A stretch of DNA of 64,000 nt from Pseudanabaena sp. (GCA_003249015.1 QBLS01000005.1:157251-221250); one strand, 5' to 3'. Shown: positions 6,726-16,646, counted from the first letter of the stretch. The notes: generated by a model not told the origin, from the letters alone. A program made the numbers and translations.

Positions 6726-8588
6726 CTATTGGTTAAGCTTTATAGGCGTATTCTTTTCTACCCAATCGCGGACTTGAGGAAATTGCATCGCCGCAAATCC
6801 ACTTCCCAATATCAGTGCTACTAAAATTAGAACCACGATAAACGCAGTGTTGGTTTGCTTAGGAACCGCAAATTCTGTTTTTGCCGAATCTAGATCAGTG
6901 CTAATTTGTTCTTCAGCTTCTGACTCAGCACTTGACTCAGTAACCGCTAAACTACCAACCTCATCTTGGCGATCGCTAGGGTGGATGTCCTCGGTGTCCG
7001 CTTCTTCTTCCTTAGGGTGATCAGAGTTAACGAGATTGCCTTCACTGGCTTGGTCTTCGGCAATGTCAGGCTCGGCTAGACGGCATCGCATAATCGCTAG
7101 GGTGATATTGTCATGACCATTGAGTTCATTGGCTTTATCGATTAAGTCTTGGCAACTGCGATCAAGGGCCTTACCTTCCGTAATGATCGGCAACAAATAA
7201 CCCTGATACATTTGCTCAATCCGCTCAAAGTCGCTTAAACCATCGGAACATAGCAACAGTAGACAGTCTTCATCAATAAAAAAGCGTTGTACCCTTGGGA
7301 CCAACATCTCCGAGCCGCGTGTTCCCAAGGCTTGAATCAAAGCTCCCCCATCAATACGTTGAGAGGAATAGGCATAGAAATTGTAACCCAGAGTAGTTTC
7401 GCGAGTTGCCACATCATCATCTAGGGTGACTTGACGGATATTGTCCTTAGTTACACAGTAAAGGCGACTATCACCGACATGGACAACATAGACCTCATTA
7501 CTGATTTGTCCCATCGGACGAGGCATTACTGCCATAACGAGGGTGGTTCCCATGCGTTGCTGGGCTTGGCGATGCTGTTGATCATTGATGGCAACGATTT
7601 GATTATTGACGACGCGCGTTGCCATTTCGAGCTGAGCCATAAACCCTTGAGCCGTAAAATCGGGATCATTTTCAGCTTGATGGAGGAGGGTTTTTAGCTG
7701 TTGTTCTAGGGTTTTGATCGCAAGGGAGCTAGCCACTTCACCGCCATCGTGACCTCCGAGCCCATCACAAACGATCGCGAGGCGATCGCGCAAGCCTTCA
7801 GCCTGTTCTGACCGTTTTTGGCGCTTGGCATCAGGATAGCAAGCATCTTCATTATGTTCGCGCTGCATCCCCACATCGGTGGCACTGGCGATCCTCACTG
7901 TGAGGGGTTGATTTTTCATGGTGGCGATCGCCAGTTTGTCGAGATAGGCGATCGCGCCATTAATGTCATACTCTCCCCGCCCAAGCCCATAGAAAAACTC
8001 GGCGATCGGCTCCGCAATTTCTGGCTTAGCCAAGTCCAGCCACTGCACCCAAATGTCTCCTAATTGGGAAATATGCACAGCCGACACATCGGCTTGTAAT
8101 TCCAAGAGTCTGACCCACTTCCCATCAACCCTCACTAATTTTGGATCAATTAAAGTGCGGGTCATATTTTGCTCCGCAAGGGGCTGCCAGAGGTTGAGAA
8201 CCTGCCACAGCAAACTAATTTGCCGCAATGCCGAAGCCTTGCCCCAAGACTCGGCTAGGGTAGGACAGAGCCGACCTTCCCGATCAATCGGCACATTTTC
8301 TAGTAAAAACACCTCAGACAGATTTAGCTCTTCACCTAGCAACAGCAGACTGTAGGGACGTGGCAGGTGTAAGCTCAGTCGCGATAGTTTGAGATAGGAC
8401 ACCACATAGGTTTGAAACTCTAAGGGCAGATCAGGAAGACTGTAGGAGTCGGTATCAACAACCACTTGCGAAGATAAGACACGGTAGCGATCGCCGATCA
8501 AGGATTCAGGCGGAAATGTATCGGTATCGAGTCCGACTGCCCATAGATATTGCTGTTCAACTACCGAAGCTTGCTCTTGTTTATCCAT
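6726..8588 (-). CDS. PP2C-type serine/threonine phosphatase with N-terminal extension and C-terminal anchor
   Basis: 620 residues. The first 230 or so form a cyanobacterial extension without recognised catalytic motifs. The PP2C (PPM) domain spans about 235-500: ASATDVGMQREHNEDAC, IVCDGLGGHDGGEVAS with the metal-binding Asp, MGTTLVMAVM, HVGDSRLY and LLLCSDGLSD are all present. An acidic linker (about 510-580) leads to one membrane helix (TAFIVVLILVALILGSGF, about 581-600), so the catalytic part is probably cytoplasmic and tethered. It likely reverses Hanks-type kinase phosphorylation, but no kinase gene is nearby. Confidence 0.88.
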   Translation of the reverse strand: MDKQEQASVVEQQYLWAVGLDTDTFPPESLIGDRYRVLSSQVVVDTDSYSLPDLPLEFQTYVVSYLKLSRLSLHLPRPYSLLLLGEELNLSEVFLLENVPIDREGRLCPTLAESWGKASALRQISLLWQVLNLWQPLAEQNMTRTLIDPKLVRVDGKWVRLLELQADVSAVHISQLGDIWVQWLDLAKPEIAEPIAEFFYGLGRGEYDINGAIAYLDKLAIATMKNQPLTVRIASATDVGMQREHNEDACYPDAKRQKRSEQAEGLRDRLAIVCDGLGGHDGGEVASSLAIKTLEQQLKTLLHQAENDPDFTAQGFMAQLEMATRVVNNQIVAINDQQHRQAQQRMGTTLVMAVMPRPMGQISNEVYVVHVGDSRLYCVTKDNIRQVTLDDDVATRETTLGYNFYAYSSQRIDGGALIQALGTRGSEMLVPRVQRFFIDEDCLLLLCSDGLSDFERIEQMYQGYLLPIITEGKALDRSCQDLIDKANELNGHDNITLAIMRCRLAEPDIAEDQASEGNLVNSDHPKEEEADTEDIHPSDRQDEVGSLAVTESSAESEAEEQISTDLDSAKTEFAVPKQTNTAFIVVLILVALILGSGFAAMQFPQVRDWVEKNTPIKLNQ

Positions 8589-8928
8589 GAAGATTATTAA
8601 TCGCGGGGATCTCTAAAACATTACAGTATTGGGCTTTAACTCATAAGGGGCTAAGCATAATTAACGCTCAGAATATGAAGGGTGGTAGTGCGAGCCGCCC
8701 CTCGCTTCAGCTAAATCTTGCTTTGCTATATCATTTGTGATGAAGAGGCTGCGCCTTCACCACGATTTTGGGGATGTAATACCAGATTAATCAATAGCTA
8801 CGCTATCTCTTGATTTGGTGTTACATCTAATTGCGCCTAGCTAATTAACTCTCATTATGAAACCAATTTTGTGGTTTTCCGCGCCTTTGGTACTTAAAAA
8901 TCCAAAATTGAAGGTTTGGAGTTTTGCT

Positions 8929-9016
8929 CTAAGTAGCTAAGCCCAATTTGATATAAAGCCCTAAAACCTGTGGCGCACGCTGCGCGTACGCCACAGATTT
9001 TGGACTAGCTACTTAG
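8929..9016. repeat. MITE-like element with 11-bp terminal inverted repeats
   Basis: Starts CTAAGTAGCTA and ends TAGCTACTTAG, with an inner imperfect stem CCTGTGGCGCACGC / GCGTACGCCACAG. It resembles the 3757-3847 block, and the CTAAGTAGCTAGG end recurs at 49.7 and 55.7 kb. It lies in a 690-base gap (8589-9275) with no gene. That gap also has imperfect hairpins near 8782-8822 and 9190-9235 and an A/T-rich leader before hrcA. Confidence 0.55.
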
Positions 9017-9275
9017 GAGGGCTTTCAAAAAAATTAATCTCTACACAATGAAAACTGTTGGCGTAAGTACAACTTGTTACCAGATTTTTTTAGAATATCA
9101 GTATTGTAGTAGTGGTGGATTAAGCTAGTAGGCATTAAATCTATCAATGAAACTTTAATAATTATTTTTTCTTTTCTTTATCTATAGATTTTTGGAGGTG
9201 GCACTGCGAGTTGTGCCTTCTCTCCAAAATCTGAATTTTTTATATTTATTTATATTTACTTTTTAGTCGAACTCT

Positions 9276-10340
9276 ATGAAAAATCAGCTTACCCATCGAG
9301 AGCAAAAGGTTCTTTGGGCTACCATCGACCACTATATCCATACTGCCGAGCCAGTTGGCTCTAAAGCTCTAGTTGCCGAATATGACTTTGACATTAGCCC
9401 TGCAACAATTCGCAATGTTATGAATATGCTCGATCGCAGCGGATTGTTATTTCAACCTCACACATCGGCAGGGCGGATTCCCTCGGACTCTGGCTATCGC
9501 ATCTATGTCGATGAACTGATCGATCCTGCTAGCGAACTGTCCTACAGTACCAGTCAATTTATGGCCAGTAAAGGCGATCGCCTTGGCAAGTCCAGCCTCG
9601 ATGGTATTTTGCGCGATGTAGCGCAGATCTTGGCTACCCTGAGCGGATGCATTGCCGTAATTACAGCGCCGAATATGCAAACCATGCGAATTCGGCACTT
9701 GCAACTGGTCATGGTCGATGAGCGTAAAGTGATGGCGATCGCAGTGAGCGACACTTACCACACCGCCTCGGTGACGATGGACTTGCCTAGTGAGACTAAA
9801 CCAGAACTGCTGGAAGGAGAATTAAATATTCTCAATAATTTTTTAAATGAACATCTACGCGACAAAAGCTGGTCAGAGTTAAATAGCGCTTTGCACTGGG
9901 ACGATCTTGATCGGCAGTTTCTCCAATATGCGGTGCTATTGCAACAGTCTTTGCAGCAACTGATGCGTTTATGCGATCGCACGGCGCTGGGGCAGATGTT
10001 TATTAGTGGCTTGACCGAGTTACTACGTCAGCCTGAATTTTCTAATTTGCAACAAGTCCAAAATATTGTGCAGTTACTGGAAGCGGATCGAGCCTCGCTA
10101 ATGGCATTGATCGTTGATCAACCTAGTCAGGGAGCAAACTCGGTCAGCATCAGGATCGGTTCGGAAATTTCTATAGAGCCAATTCAAAACTGTACCTTTA
10201 TTTCTAGTACCTATCGCTGTGATGACAAACCTGTCGGTACAGTCGGGGTATTGGGCCCCACCCGATTGGGCTATACCAGAGCGATCGCCTCTGTCCAAGC
10301 TGCGGCATCGCACCTTACTGAAGCAATCAGCAAATGGTAA
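9276..10340 (+). CDS. hrcA: Heat-inducible transcription repressor HrcA
   Basis: 354 residues. The N-terminal winged helix is recognisable (LTHREQKVLWATIDHYIHTAEPVGS, then SPATIRNVMNMLD and TSAGRIPSDSGYRIYVDEL), followed by a GAF-like dimerisation domain ending in IGSEISIEPIQNCTFISS and VGVLGPTRLGYTRAIASV. HrcA represses groESL and related chaperone operons by binding CIRCE (TTAGCACTC-N9-GAGTGCTAA). No CIRCE copy or chaperonin gene was seen in this window, so its targets are elsewhere and it seems not to use CIRCE autoregulation here. Length matches the family. Confidence 0.95.
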   Translation: MKNQLTHREQKVLWATIDHYIHTAEPVGSKALVAEYDFDISPATIRNVMNMLDRSGLLFQPHTSAGRIPSDSGYRIYVDELIDPASELSYSTSQFMASKGDRLGKSSLDGILRDVAQILATLSGCIAVITAPNMQTMRIRHLQLVMVDERKVMAIAVSDTYHTASVTMDLPSETKPELLEGELNILNNFLNEHLRDKSWSELNSALHWDDLDRQFLQYAVLLQQSLQQLMRLCDRTALGQMFISGLTELLRQPEFSNLQQVQNIVQLLEADRASLMALIVDQPSQGANSVSIRIGSEISIEPIQNCTFISSTYRCDDKPVGTVGVLGPTRLGYTRAIASVQAAASHLTEAISKW

Positions 10341-10355
10341 GACGAGGGGATGATT

Positions 10356-10796
10356 TTAAGTAAGTAGTGGCTTCACCGACCGATCAAGTCGTTTACAGAG
10401 CTTCAACTGATGGCTCTGACTATCCCAAGTCACATGATCAAAAATCTTGCGTAATATGTAAAACCCTCGACCACACTCTAGATCATGGCAAGGGGTTGGC
10501 TCATCCCTATTGTCTCGGCTTGAGCAAGGCATTTCTTTACCTTGGTCAGTAATCTCCCACCAGTAGGTTTGAGCCACAATCGAAAACTTAACTGTAATTT
10601 GCTTACAAGGATCTAACGAATTGCCATGTTTAACCGCATTCACTAAGGCTTCTTGCAGCCCTAGCCGTAGCTCAGGTTGCCATTCAGATGGCACTTCCTC
10701 TAGCAGCAGGTCTAATACTGGGGCAAGGTAGAGGGTTGAAGTAAAACTGAGATTACTCCACTTTCGTCCAACTGGACGGACAGGTGTCACAATCAC
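10356..10796 (-). CDS. RsbW-like anti-sigma factor / ATP-binding protein
   Basis: 146 residues of the HATPase_c fold used by serine kinases of the RsbW/SpoIIAB type. The N-box is LQEALVNAVKHGN (about 46-58), and a G-box lies in ECGRGFYILRKIFDHVTWD near the end. Such proteins bind and inhibit a partner sigma factor or phosphorylate an anti-anti-sigma factor; neither partner is encoded nearby. The start is GTG at 10794-10796. It is convergent with hrcA, 15 bases from its stop. Confidence 0.82.
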   Translation of the reverse strand: MIVTPVRPVGRKWSNLSFTSTLYLAPVLDLLLEEVPSEWQPELRLGLQEALVNAVKHGNSLDPCKQITVKFSIVAQTYWWEITDQGKEMPCSSRDNRDEPTPCHDLECGRGFYILRKIFDHVTWDSQSHQLKLCKRLDRSVKPLLT

Positions 10797-10996
10797 GCCC
10801 TTTTAGCTCCTCTAATGAATAAGCACTGTAACTTCCAGATAACTTCTATGATCTGAGTTGATAGCTGCCAAAGGCTACGCTTAAGCAAATCAGCAACCAG
10901 ATATGCAATGGAATCAATTAAATTCACGATCGCAATACAATAGACTTACATCTTATTCTAGCGACAAAATCTCCCCAAAAATCTTTCTATAGCAGT

Positions 10997-12820
10997 ATGA
11001 CTTTTACGCAAAGACAAATTTCTCCCTTCAATCCTACTGAAAACACCCGCACAATGGGCAAAGGGATGCGTGCAGCAATTTTATTTTTGCTAAGCCTGCT
11101 CATACTAATTGGGCTTCTGGGAGGACGATTATTTTATTTGCAGATTATTGAAGGCGATCGCAATCAGCAGCTTGCCGAAAATAATCGGATTCGTCTCATT
11201 GCCAAACCACCCGAACGGGGAAGATTATTTGATCGCAAAGGTAACATTCTTGCCTCCAGCCGCCTAGCCCATGTGGTTTACCTATGGCCGATCGCCCAAC
11301 CCAAAGAAAAATGGGGTGCAACGATTGAGCGTCTTGCCAAATATATCTCTGTTCCCGCCGCTACTATTACTGCCAAGCTAGAACAGGAAGGCTACAACTC
11401 ACCCAACCTAGTCCGAGTCTCTAGCGCAATTAGTCCCAAATTAGTGACATTGCTATCTGAGCACAGCATGGAGCTAGCAGGGGTTCAGGTAGAACCTGAG
11501 GCAGTACGCTACTATCCCAACGGTGATGTAGCAGCTCATGTCCTTGGCTACACAGGCGAGATCACGGCTGAGGAACTACCCAAACTCAAAGAAAAGGGCT
11601 ACCGTCCTGGGGACGTACTGGGCAAAGCAGGTGTGGAATATGCCTTTGAGAATATGCTGCGAGGCGAATGGGGTGGTCAGCAGGTAGAAGTTGATGCATT
11701 TGGCAAAGTATTGCGCGTCTTGGGACAAAAACCGCCAAAAGCAGGTAATACAGTCAAGATGACCCTTGACCTTGACCTCGAAAAAGCTGTGGAAAAGATT
11801 TTGGGACCACAGCAAGGTGGCGTTATTGCCATGAATCCCAATAATGGCGAAGTTTTAGCAATGGTCAGTCACCCTGCTTTTGATCCCAACCTTTTTTCAG
11901 GGAAAATCTCTGAAGCGGCATGGAATCGCTTGCAAGAAAAGGATCACCCCTTTGTCAATCGAGTTTTGCAAGTCTATCCCCCTGCAAGTACCTTTAAAGT
12001 CGTTACGATGGCGGCGGCGCTGGAAAGCAAAAAATTTGGGATCAATGACCTGTTACCGACCTATCCCTATCTAGATATCGGTGGATTTCAGTTTTGGGAT
12101 CACAATAAAGCTGGCTTCGGCACAATCGGATTTGCGGAAGCGATGGCTTACAGCAGTAATACCTTTTTTGGGCAAGTCGGTATGCGTGTCGGCGAAAAGA
12201 CCCTTGCCGAATGGTCACGCAAGTTTGGCTATGGCGAATACTCAGGGCTAGAAATCAAGGGAGAAGAAACTAAGGGAACAGTTCCCGATGAGGAATGGAA
12301 GAAGCGTGTTATCGGTGAACCTTGGTATGTGGGTAACACCCTGAATATGTCCATTGGTCAGGGTGATGTCCAAGCTAATCTAGTTCAGGTTTCGATGATG
12401 ACGGCGGCGGTAGCAAATGGAGGATTTAAAATTCGCCCCCATTTATTGCTTGAAGATAACGAAGCGAGAGAATGGAAGAAATCCCTAGGTATCGCCCCAG
12501 AAAATCTCTTAGCCTTACAAAATTCCCTCAAAGCTGTTTTTGAGTATGGTACGGCGGCTTCCTTAAATTCTGGGGGAACTTCTATGGCAGGGAAGTCAGG
12601 CACAGCACAGGATCCGCCTCGTCTCAACCATGCGTGGTTTACGGTATATGCTCCTGCCGAAAGTCCTGAAATTGTGGTGACTGTCTTTGCCGAAAATGCA
12701 GGTGGCGGCGGTGGTAGCGCGATCGCAGCTCCCATAGCAGTCCAAACCGTCGAAGCCTACATGAAAATCAAGAAACAACCTAATTCTCCCAATAATCCCC
12801 CAGTTCCTCTGATTCAATAA
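10997..12820 (+). CDS. mrdA: Penicillin-binding protein 2 (peptidoglycan D,D-transpeptidase)
   Basis: 607 residues. A single N-terminal membrane anchor (AILFLLSLLILIGLLGGRLF, about 28-47) precedes a dimerisation domain (about 65-235) and a transpeptidase domain. Catalytic motifs are complete: S331-T-F-K, S386-S-N and K533-S-G-T. PBP2 cross-links peptidoglycan during lateral elongation with RodA and MreBCD; no rodA or mre gene is present here. It is monocistronic and ends ten bases before a 24-bp palindrome. Confidence 0.93.
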   Translation: MTFTQRQISPFNPTENTRTMGKGMRAAILFLLSLLILIGLLGGRLFYLQIIEGDRNQQLAENNRIRLIAKPPERGRLFDRKGNILASSRLAHVVYLWPIAQPKEKWGATIERLAKYISVPAATITAKLEQEGYNSPNLVRVSSAISPKLVTLLSEHSMELAGVQVEPEAVRYYPNGDVAAHVLGYTGEITAEELPKLKEKGYRPGDVLGKAGVEYAFENMLRGEWGGQQVEVDAFGKVLRVLGQKPPKAGNTVKMTLDLDLEKAVEKILGPQQGGVIAMNPNNGEVLAMVSHPAFDPNLFSGKISEAAWNRLQEKDHPFVNRVLQVYPPASTFKVVTMAAALESKKFGINDLLPTYPYLDIGGFQFWDHNKAGFGTIGFAEAMAYSSNTFFGQVGMRVGEKTLAEWSRKFGYGEYSGLEIKGEETKGTVPDEEWKKRVIGEPWYVGNTLNMSIGQGDVQANLVQVSMMTAAVANGGFKIRPHLLLEDNEAREWKKSLGIAPENLLALQNSLKAVFEYGTAASLNSGGTSMAGKSGTAQDPPRLNHAWFTVYAPAESPEIVVTVFAENAGGGGGSAIAAPIAVQTVEAYMKIKKQPNSPNNPPVPLIQ

Positions 12821-12829
12821 TTAGAACCT

Positions 12830-12880
12830 AAGACCAGAGTTTGTTCCGCCCGCGCAGCGGGCGGAACAAACTCTGGTCTT
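12830..12880. terminator. 24-bp perfect palindrome after mrdA
   Basis: Arms 12830-12853 and 12857-12880 pair without mismatch across a 3-base loop (GCA); the inner stem is GTTCCGCCCGC / GCGGGCGGAAC. It is one of the longest perfect stems in the window and a probable terminator. A related centre recurs at 36173-36203. Confidence 0.75.
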
Positions 12881-12911
12881 AACTACCTATAGCTGTTTCA
12901 AATAAGAGTTA

Positions 12912-12956
12912 GGGCTTCGACTTCGCTCAGCTAGCAGTATACGTTGGCTGAGCGAA
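12912..12956. repeat. GGCTTCGAC inverted repeat, copy 1
   Basis: Starts GGGCTTCGACTTCGCTCAGC and returns with TGGCTGAGCGAAGC; the right arm is degraded at its outer end. Same family as 21608, 24089, 56223, 59483 and 62362. No gene is seen in the remaining gap up to 13148. Confidence 0.65.
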
Positions 12957-13148
12957 GCACCGCCATTCATCTTTAATTAATCCAATCTTTTAGCGTATGG
13001 GTAAACAATCTTAGTCTCTTTGTCGAGTCGTGCTATTTAGAAAGCATTTCACGCATTATTAGCTATCGCTATTGAGTCATGATGGCAATTAGGGCGATCG
13101 CGAAATGATCGCTTACAATTTATGACAGATTAATTGAAAGGTACAGTC

Positions 13149-13808
13149 ATGGTCGTTACTCCAATTACTGATCGCGTTAAGCCTATATCTCCCCAAATCG
13201 CTCCAATTGCAGAACAGGAAACTCATCAAAACAAAACTTTTGTCACCTTGGATGAATACCGATCACTTTCGGAAACTGCTGATGAACGACTCGAATATTG
13301 CAATGGAGAAATTTTTGCTATGTCTGGTGGCTCACATCCCCATAGTCGTATTGCTGTAAATATCATAATTTTTCTAGGTATCACTCTGCGTGATACTGAT
13401 TTTCAAGTTTGTAATGGCGACATGCGGATCTGGATTCCAGAGTTTCAATGTGGAACTTATGCAGATGCGCTCGTGATTAGTGGTGAGCCAGAATTTAACG
13501 ATACGCGCACTGACGAAATTCTTAATCCTGTGCTGGTTGTGGAAGTGCTGTCACCATCAACACAGGGCTACGATCGCGGCGAAAAGTTTCGTAAGTATCG
13601 CTCTGTGGCTAGCTTGAGTGAGTATTTACTAATTAGCCAATCAGAGCCTTATATTGAACATTACTCTAGGGATATTTCCAAGTCTGATAATGGCGATATC
13701 TGGCAATTGCAAATTAGCGATCGCCTAAACCAGAAAATCACCTTATCTAGTCTCAATATAGAAGTTCCTCTCGCCGAAATCTATCGCCGCATCGCAGGAA
13801 TTAGTTAA
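13149..13808 (+). CDS. Uma2 family endonuclease
   Basis: About 219 residues of the Uma2 (DUF820) family, a PD-(D/E)XK nuclease fold hugely expanded in cyanobacteria. Landmarks: TLDEYRSLSETADERLEYCNGEIFAMSGG (about 36-64), YADALVIS (metal-binding Asp), NPVLVVEVLSPSTQGYDRGEKFRKYRSVASLSEYLLI (catalytic E and Q/K region). The frame is open from a TTG at 13134, but GAAAGG seven bases before the ATG at 13149 marks the likelier start. The biological role of this family is unresolved. Convergent with the sensor kinase, one base apart. Confidence 0.88.
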   Translation: MVVTPITDRVKPISPQIAPIAEQETHQNKTFVTLDEYRSLSETADERLEYCNGEIFAMSGGSHPHSRIAVNIIIFLGITLRDTDFQVCNGDMRIWIPEFQCGTYADALVISGEPEFNDTRTDEILNPVLVVEVLSPSTQGYDRGEKFRKYRSVASLSEYLLISQSEPYIEHYSRDISKSDNGDIWQLQISDRLNQKITLSSLNIEVPLAEIYRRIAGIS

Positions 13809-13809
13809 T

Positions 13810-16440
13810 TTAGCCTTGAGGGAGTTTGGGGGGTAGCTCAACGGTGAATATGGAACCTTGGTTGACTTCACTCTCCACGGAAATAGTTCCCCCCATCAAG
13901 AGAACAAGCTGTTCTGTAATTGCTAAACCTAAGCCAGTGCCACCATGCTTGCGAGTGGAAGATTGATCAACTTGGCGAAATTGTTCAAAGATAGTGCGTT
14001 GAAATTCTGGCTCAATACCAATGCCTGTATCGCGGACAGAGATAAGAATATTTGCCGCCGCAAAGGGGATAGGAGATTCTTGAAGGTTTTCGCTGCTATC
14101 AGGTTTATGGGCAATCTCTGAGGCGTACTTCAGTCCAACACAGACCTCACCGCGATCAGTGAACTTAATCGCATTAGAAACTAAATTAGTGATCACTTGC
14201 TTTATTTTTATTGAGTCATGATAAATCGCACAAGTTCCGATCTCATTGCGAAACACAAAATTGAGGGCTTTAACGGTGGCTAATGGTTGCAAACTTTCAC
14301 AGGTGTGGTGAATCAGTTCGTCAAGATTAAAATATTCAGGATGGGCTTCCATTTTGCCAGCTTCGATCTTTGATAGGTCGAGAATATCGTTAATCAAATC
14401 CAGTAGATTTTTACCATTGCGGAGGATGCGCTCCACCATATCGACTTGACTCACTGATAGAGCTTCGCGGCGCTGACGTAGCAACACTTGAGAGAAGCCG
14501 ATAATTGCATTCATGGGCGTGCGGAGTTCGTGACTCATATTCGCGAGAAACTGGCTCTTTAGTTGAGTTGCTTCCAATAGTTGAGCATTCTGGGCTTCGA
14601 TCTGATTGATTAATTGGGCATTGCCGATCGCGATCGCTGCCTGTACTCCGAAGGAAGCCAAAAGATTTAAATCTTCGCGGGAACTGGCTCGTTCGGTCAA
14701 AAAATGCCCGATCGCCAATACGCCTAAGCGCCCAGAGCGACTTGACTCAATCGGCACGCACAAGGCGCTTTTAACAGGAAGGTCAGCAACCAAATGGGAT
14801 TCTCCAGCCTTGATTTCGACAGGAATGCCTTCTTTAAAGACTTGAGCAATTAGATTATGAGAATTTAAATCGAAGGATTTTTGTAATGGAAAGTCCTCAG
14901 GTAATCCCTTTGCTGATGACAAAGTAAGTTGATTCTCTTTGGCATCATAGAGCGCGATTACGCAGATATCTGCCCACATAATCGCGTCACAGGTTGCTTC
15001 TACTACCGACTCTAAAAGAACATCTAGATCCTGTAACTGCTGGTTAATCAGGTTGGTCAAGCGCTGCAAAATACTCATCCGTTTTTGCTGCTCGATCATG
15101 ATTTTATTGGTTTCTTGCATCACCTTATCGCGATAGCGCTGTTCGGTGACATCCCGCAAGATCATTACACTGCCGATTAGTTCCGATTCAGTTCCCACTA
15201 GGGGGGCAGCTTTGGTACTGAGGATAATTTCATTACCTTCAGGCGGACGCAAAATCACTTGATCTTCGACGACTTCTCCCGTTGACATCGCTCGAAATAC
15301 AACCAAGTTAGCCAGATCAACGGGTTCGCCATCCTGATGTCTGATGTCAAATTGTTTGACAATCTCTTCCATCGATTTGGCGATCACAGGCGAAGCATTC
15401 ACCTCTGTACTTGAGCCTGTGCTAAGGGAATTAAAACTAAGGATTTTGCGACCTGCGGAATTAATTTTGAGAATCCGACCCGCAGGATCGCTAAGGAGAA
15501 CGCCATCGGCAAGTTGTTCAAAAACGGTGGTGAGTTCTTCGCGTTGACGGGCGATCGTCTCAATACTTTGGGCATTGCTAATAGCGGTGGCAAGCCTTCG
15601 ACCAATCGACTGCAAGATGTTTTGTCCTCGTTCTGAGAGAGGAACAAGGCTACCTAGAAACAGAACTCCCACTAAGCTCTGTCGCAGTAACAAGGGGTAA
15701 GCAGAAAGACTCTGAGGTAGAAGGTCGCCGATGGGAGTGCGATAGACGAGGGTTTGTCCCTTGAGGCGATCGCCTTCCCAGATGATCGGCTCAGCAAGCT
15801 GTCCCGACTGCCCAATGATCCCTTCACCGAGATTGATTTCAGTCATTGCTTGACTAGTTTTGTAGCCCCATTCAGCGGCTAAAACTAAATAGCCTTCAGG
15901 TCGTGAAGTAGAAGTTTCCCATAGATAAATGCTGCCAAGCTGAGCGCCTGTGAGTTTACAAATTTCTTCAAGGCTCGCTTTAATCAATTTATATTGGTCA
16001 GTGGTATTAACCAAAACGCGGTCTAGGGCTTGCAGCGCAAACTGAATATCCCTAGCTTCTAGGGTGGCAGTTTTTGCCTCTAAATGCGCCGCCATACGAT
16101 TAAAAGTTCTCGCAAACTCGCCAATTTCATCGGCACGATTTAGCTGCGATCGCGCTGATAGGTTTCCCGTTGATAATTCTTCTGCTGTCTCCGATAGTTC
16201 GATCAATGGTGGCTGAATACTACGGATAATCGAAATTGCCACAAATAGGCTAGAACCCAAACCCACTGAGAAGATTACGATAGCCAGTCCTGTGGTGAAA
16301 GCTTCTAACTCTGGAGAACCTTGCTGGATATGCAGTAATAAAATTAAGCTAGCTGTGGCAAGTAAGGAGGTGCTGGTGGTTAGTCCAAAGATTAAGCGAT
16401 TAACTAAACTATCACGGGGAGGCAGGTTGGCATTGGTCAT
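13810..16440 (-). CDS. Membrane sensor histidine kinase (HAMP-GAF-PAS-GAF-HisKA-HATPase)
   Basis: 876 residues. Two membrane helices (about 14-36 and 45-70) with almost no periplasmic loop are followed by a HAMP linker (RSIQPPLIELSETAEELSTGNL), a GAF domain (about 145-295), a PAS domain (about 300-430), a second GAF (about 460-605), a HisKA dimerisation domain with phospho-acceptor near residue 637 (SHELRTPMNAIIGFSQVLL), and HATPase_c with DTGIGIEPEF and HGGTGLGLAI. No receiver domain is attached and no response regulator is adjacent. The lack of an external domain suggests it senses through the GAF/PAS domains or the membrane (inference). Confidence 0.92.
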   Translation of the reverse strand: MTNANLPPRDSLVNRLIFGLTTSTSLLATASLILLLHIQQGSPELEAFTTGLAIVIFSVGLGSSLFVAISIIRSIQPPLIELSETAEELSTGNLSARSQLNRADEIGEFARTFNRMAAHLEAKTATLEARDIQFALQALDRVLVNTTDQYKLIKASLEEICKLTGAQLGSIYLWETSTSRPEGYLVLAAEWGYKTSQAMTEINLGEGIIGQSGQLAEPIIWEGDRLKGQTLVYRTPIGDLLPQSLSAYPLLLRQSLVGVLFLGSLVPLSERGQNILQSIGRRLATAISNAQSIETIARQREELTTVFEQLADGVLLSDPAGRILKINSAGRKILSFNSLSTGSSTEVNASPVIAKSMEEIVKQFDIRHQDGEPVDLANLVVFRAMSTGEVVEDQVILRPPEGNEIILSTKAAPLVGTESELIGSVMILRDVTEQRYRDKVMQETNKIMIEQQKRMSILQRLTNLINQQLQDLDVLLESVVEATCDAIMWADICVIALYDAKENQLTLSSAKGLPEDFPLQKSFDLNSHNLIAQVFKEGIPVEIKAGESHLVADLPVKSALCVPIESSRSGRLGVLAIGHFLTERASSREDLNLLASFGVQAAIAIGNAQLINQIEAQNAQLLEATQLKSQFLANMSHELRTPMNAIIGFSQVLLRQRREALSVSQVDMVERILRNGKNLLDLINDILDLSKIEAGKMEAHPEYFNLDELIHHTCESLQPLATVKALNFVFRNEIGTCAIYHDSIKIKQVITNLVSNAIKFTDRGEVCVGLKYASEIAHKPDSSENLQESPIPFAAANILISVRDTGIGIEPEFQRTIFEQFRQVDQSSTRKHGGTGLGLAITEQLVLLMGGTISVESEVNQGSIFTVELPPKLPQG

Positions 16441-16508
16441 GGGAATCTAGCTGATTTGCTTTATTAAATCCATAATACTCGCTTGCGATTAGAGGTGCGC
16501 CGTAAAGT

Positions 16509-16563
16509 AAAGAGCTAATTTTTGACATTGCGGCGAAGCTGCAATGTCAAAAATTAGCTCTTT
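16509..16563. repeat. 22-bp perfect palindrome
   Basis: Arms AAAGAGCTAATTTTTGACAT... (16509-16530) and 16542-16563 around the centre CGGCGAAGCTG. It lies upstream of the sensor kinase start and downstream of the phosphomutase start, so it is in a divergent-free gap between two minus-strand genes. Confidence 0.7.
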
Positions 16564-16646
16564 GTTAATCTGCAAATGCTCAACCCTCTTAGCCACAATT
16601 GATAAATCCTCTCTGCGGTTAGAGATATTTGGCAAATGTTGGAGGG

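Noticed and set aside
9276..10340. CIRCE operator near hrcA
   Set aside because: No TTAGCACTC-N9-GAGTGCTAA could be found around hrcA or elsewhere in the window.
12385..12817. Antisense frames of 116 and 73 codons within mrdA
   Set aside because: They lie inside the conserved transpeptidase domain of mrdA and lack start signals; shadows of the real gene.
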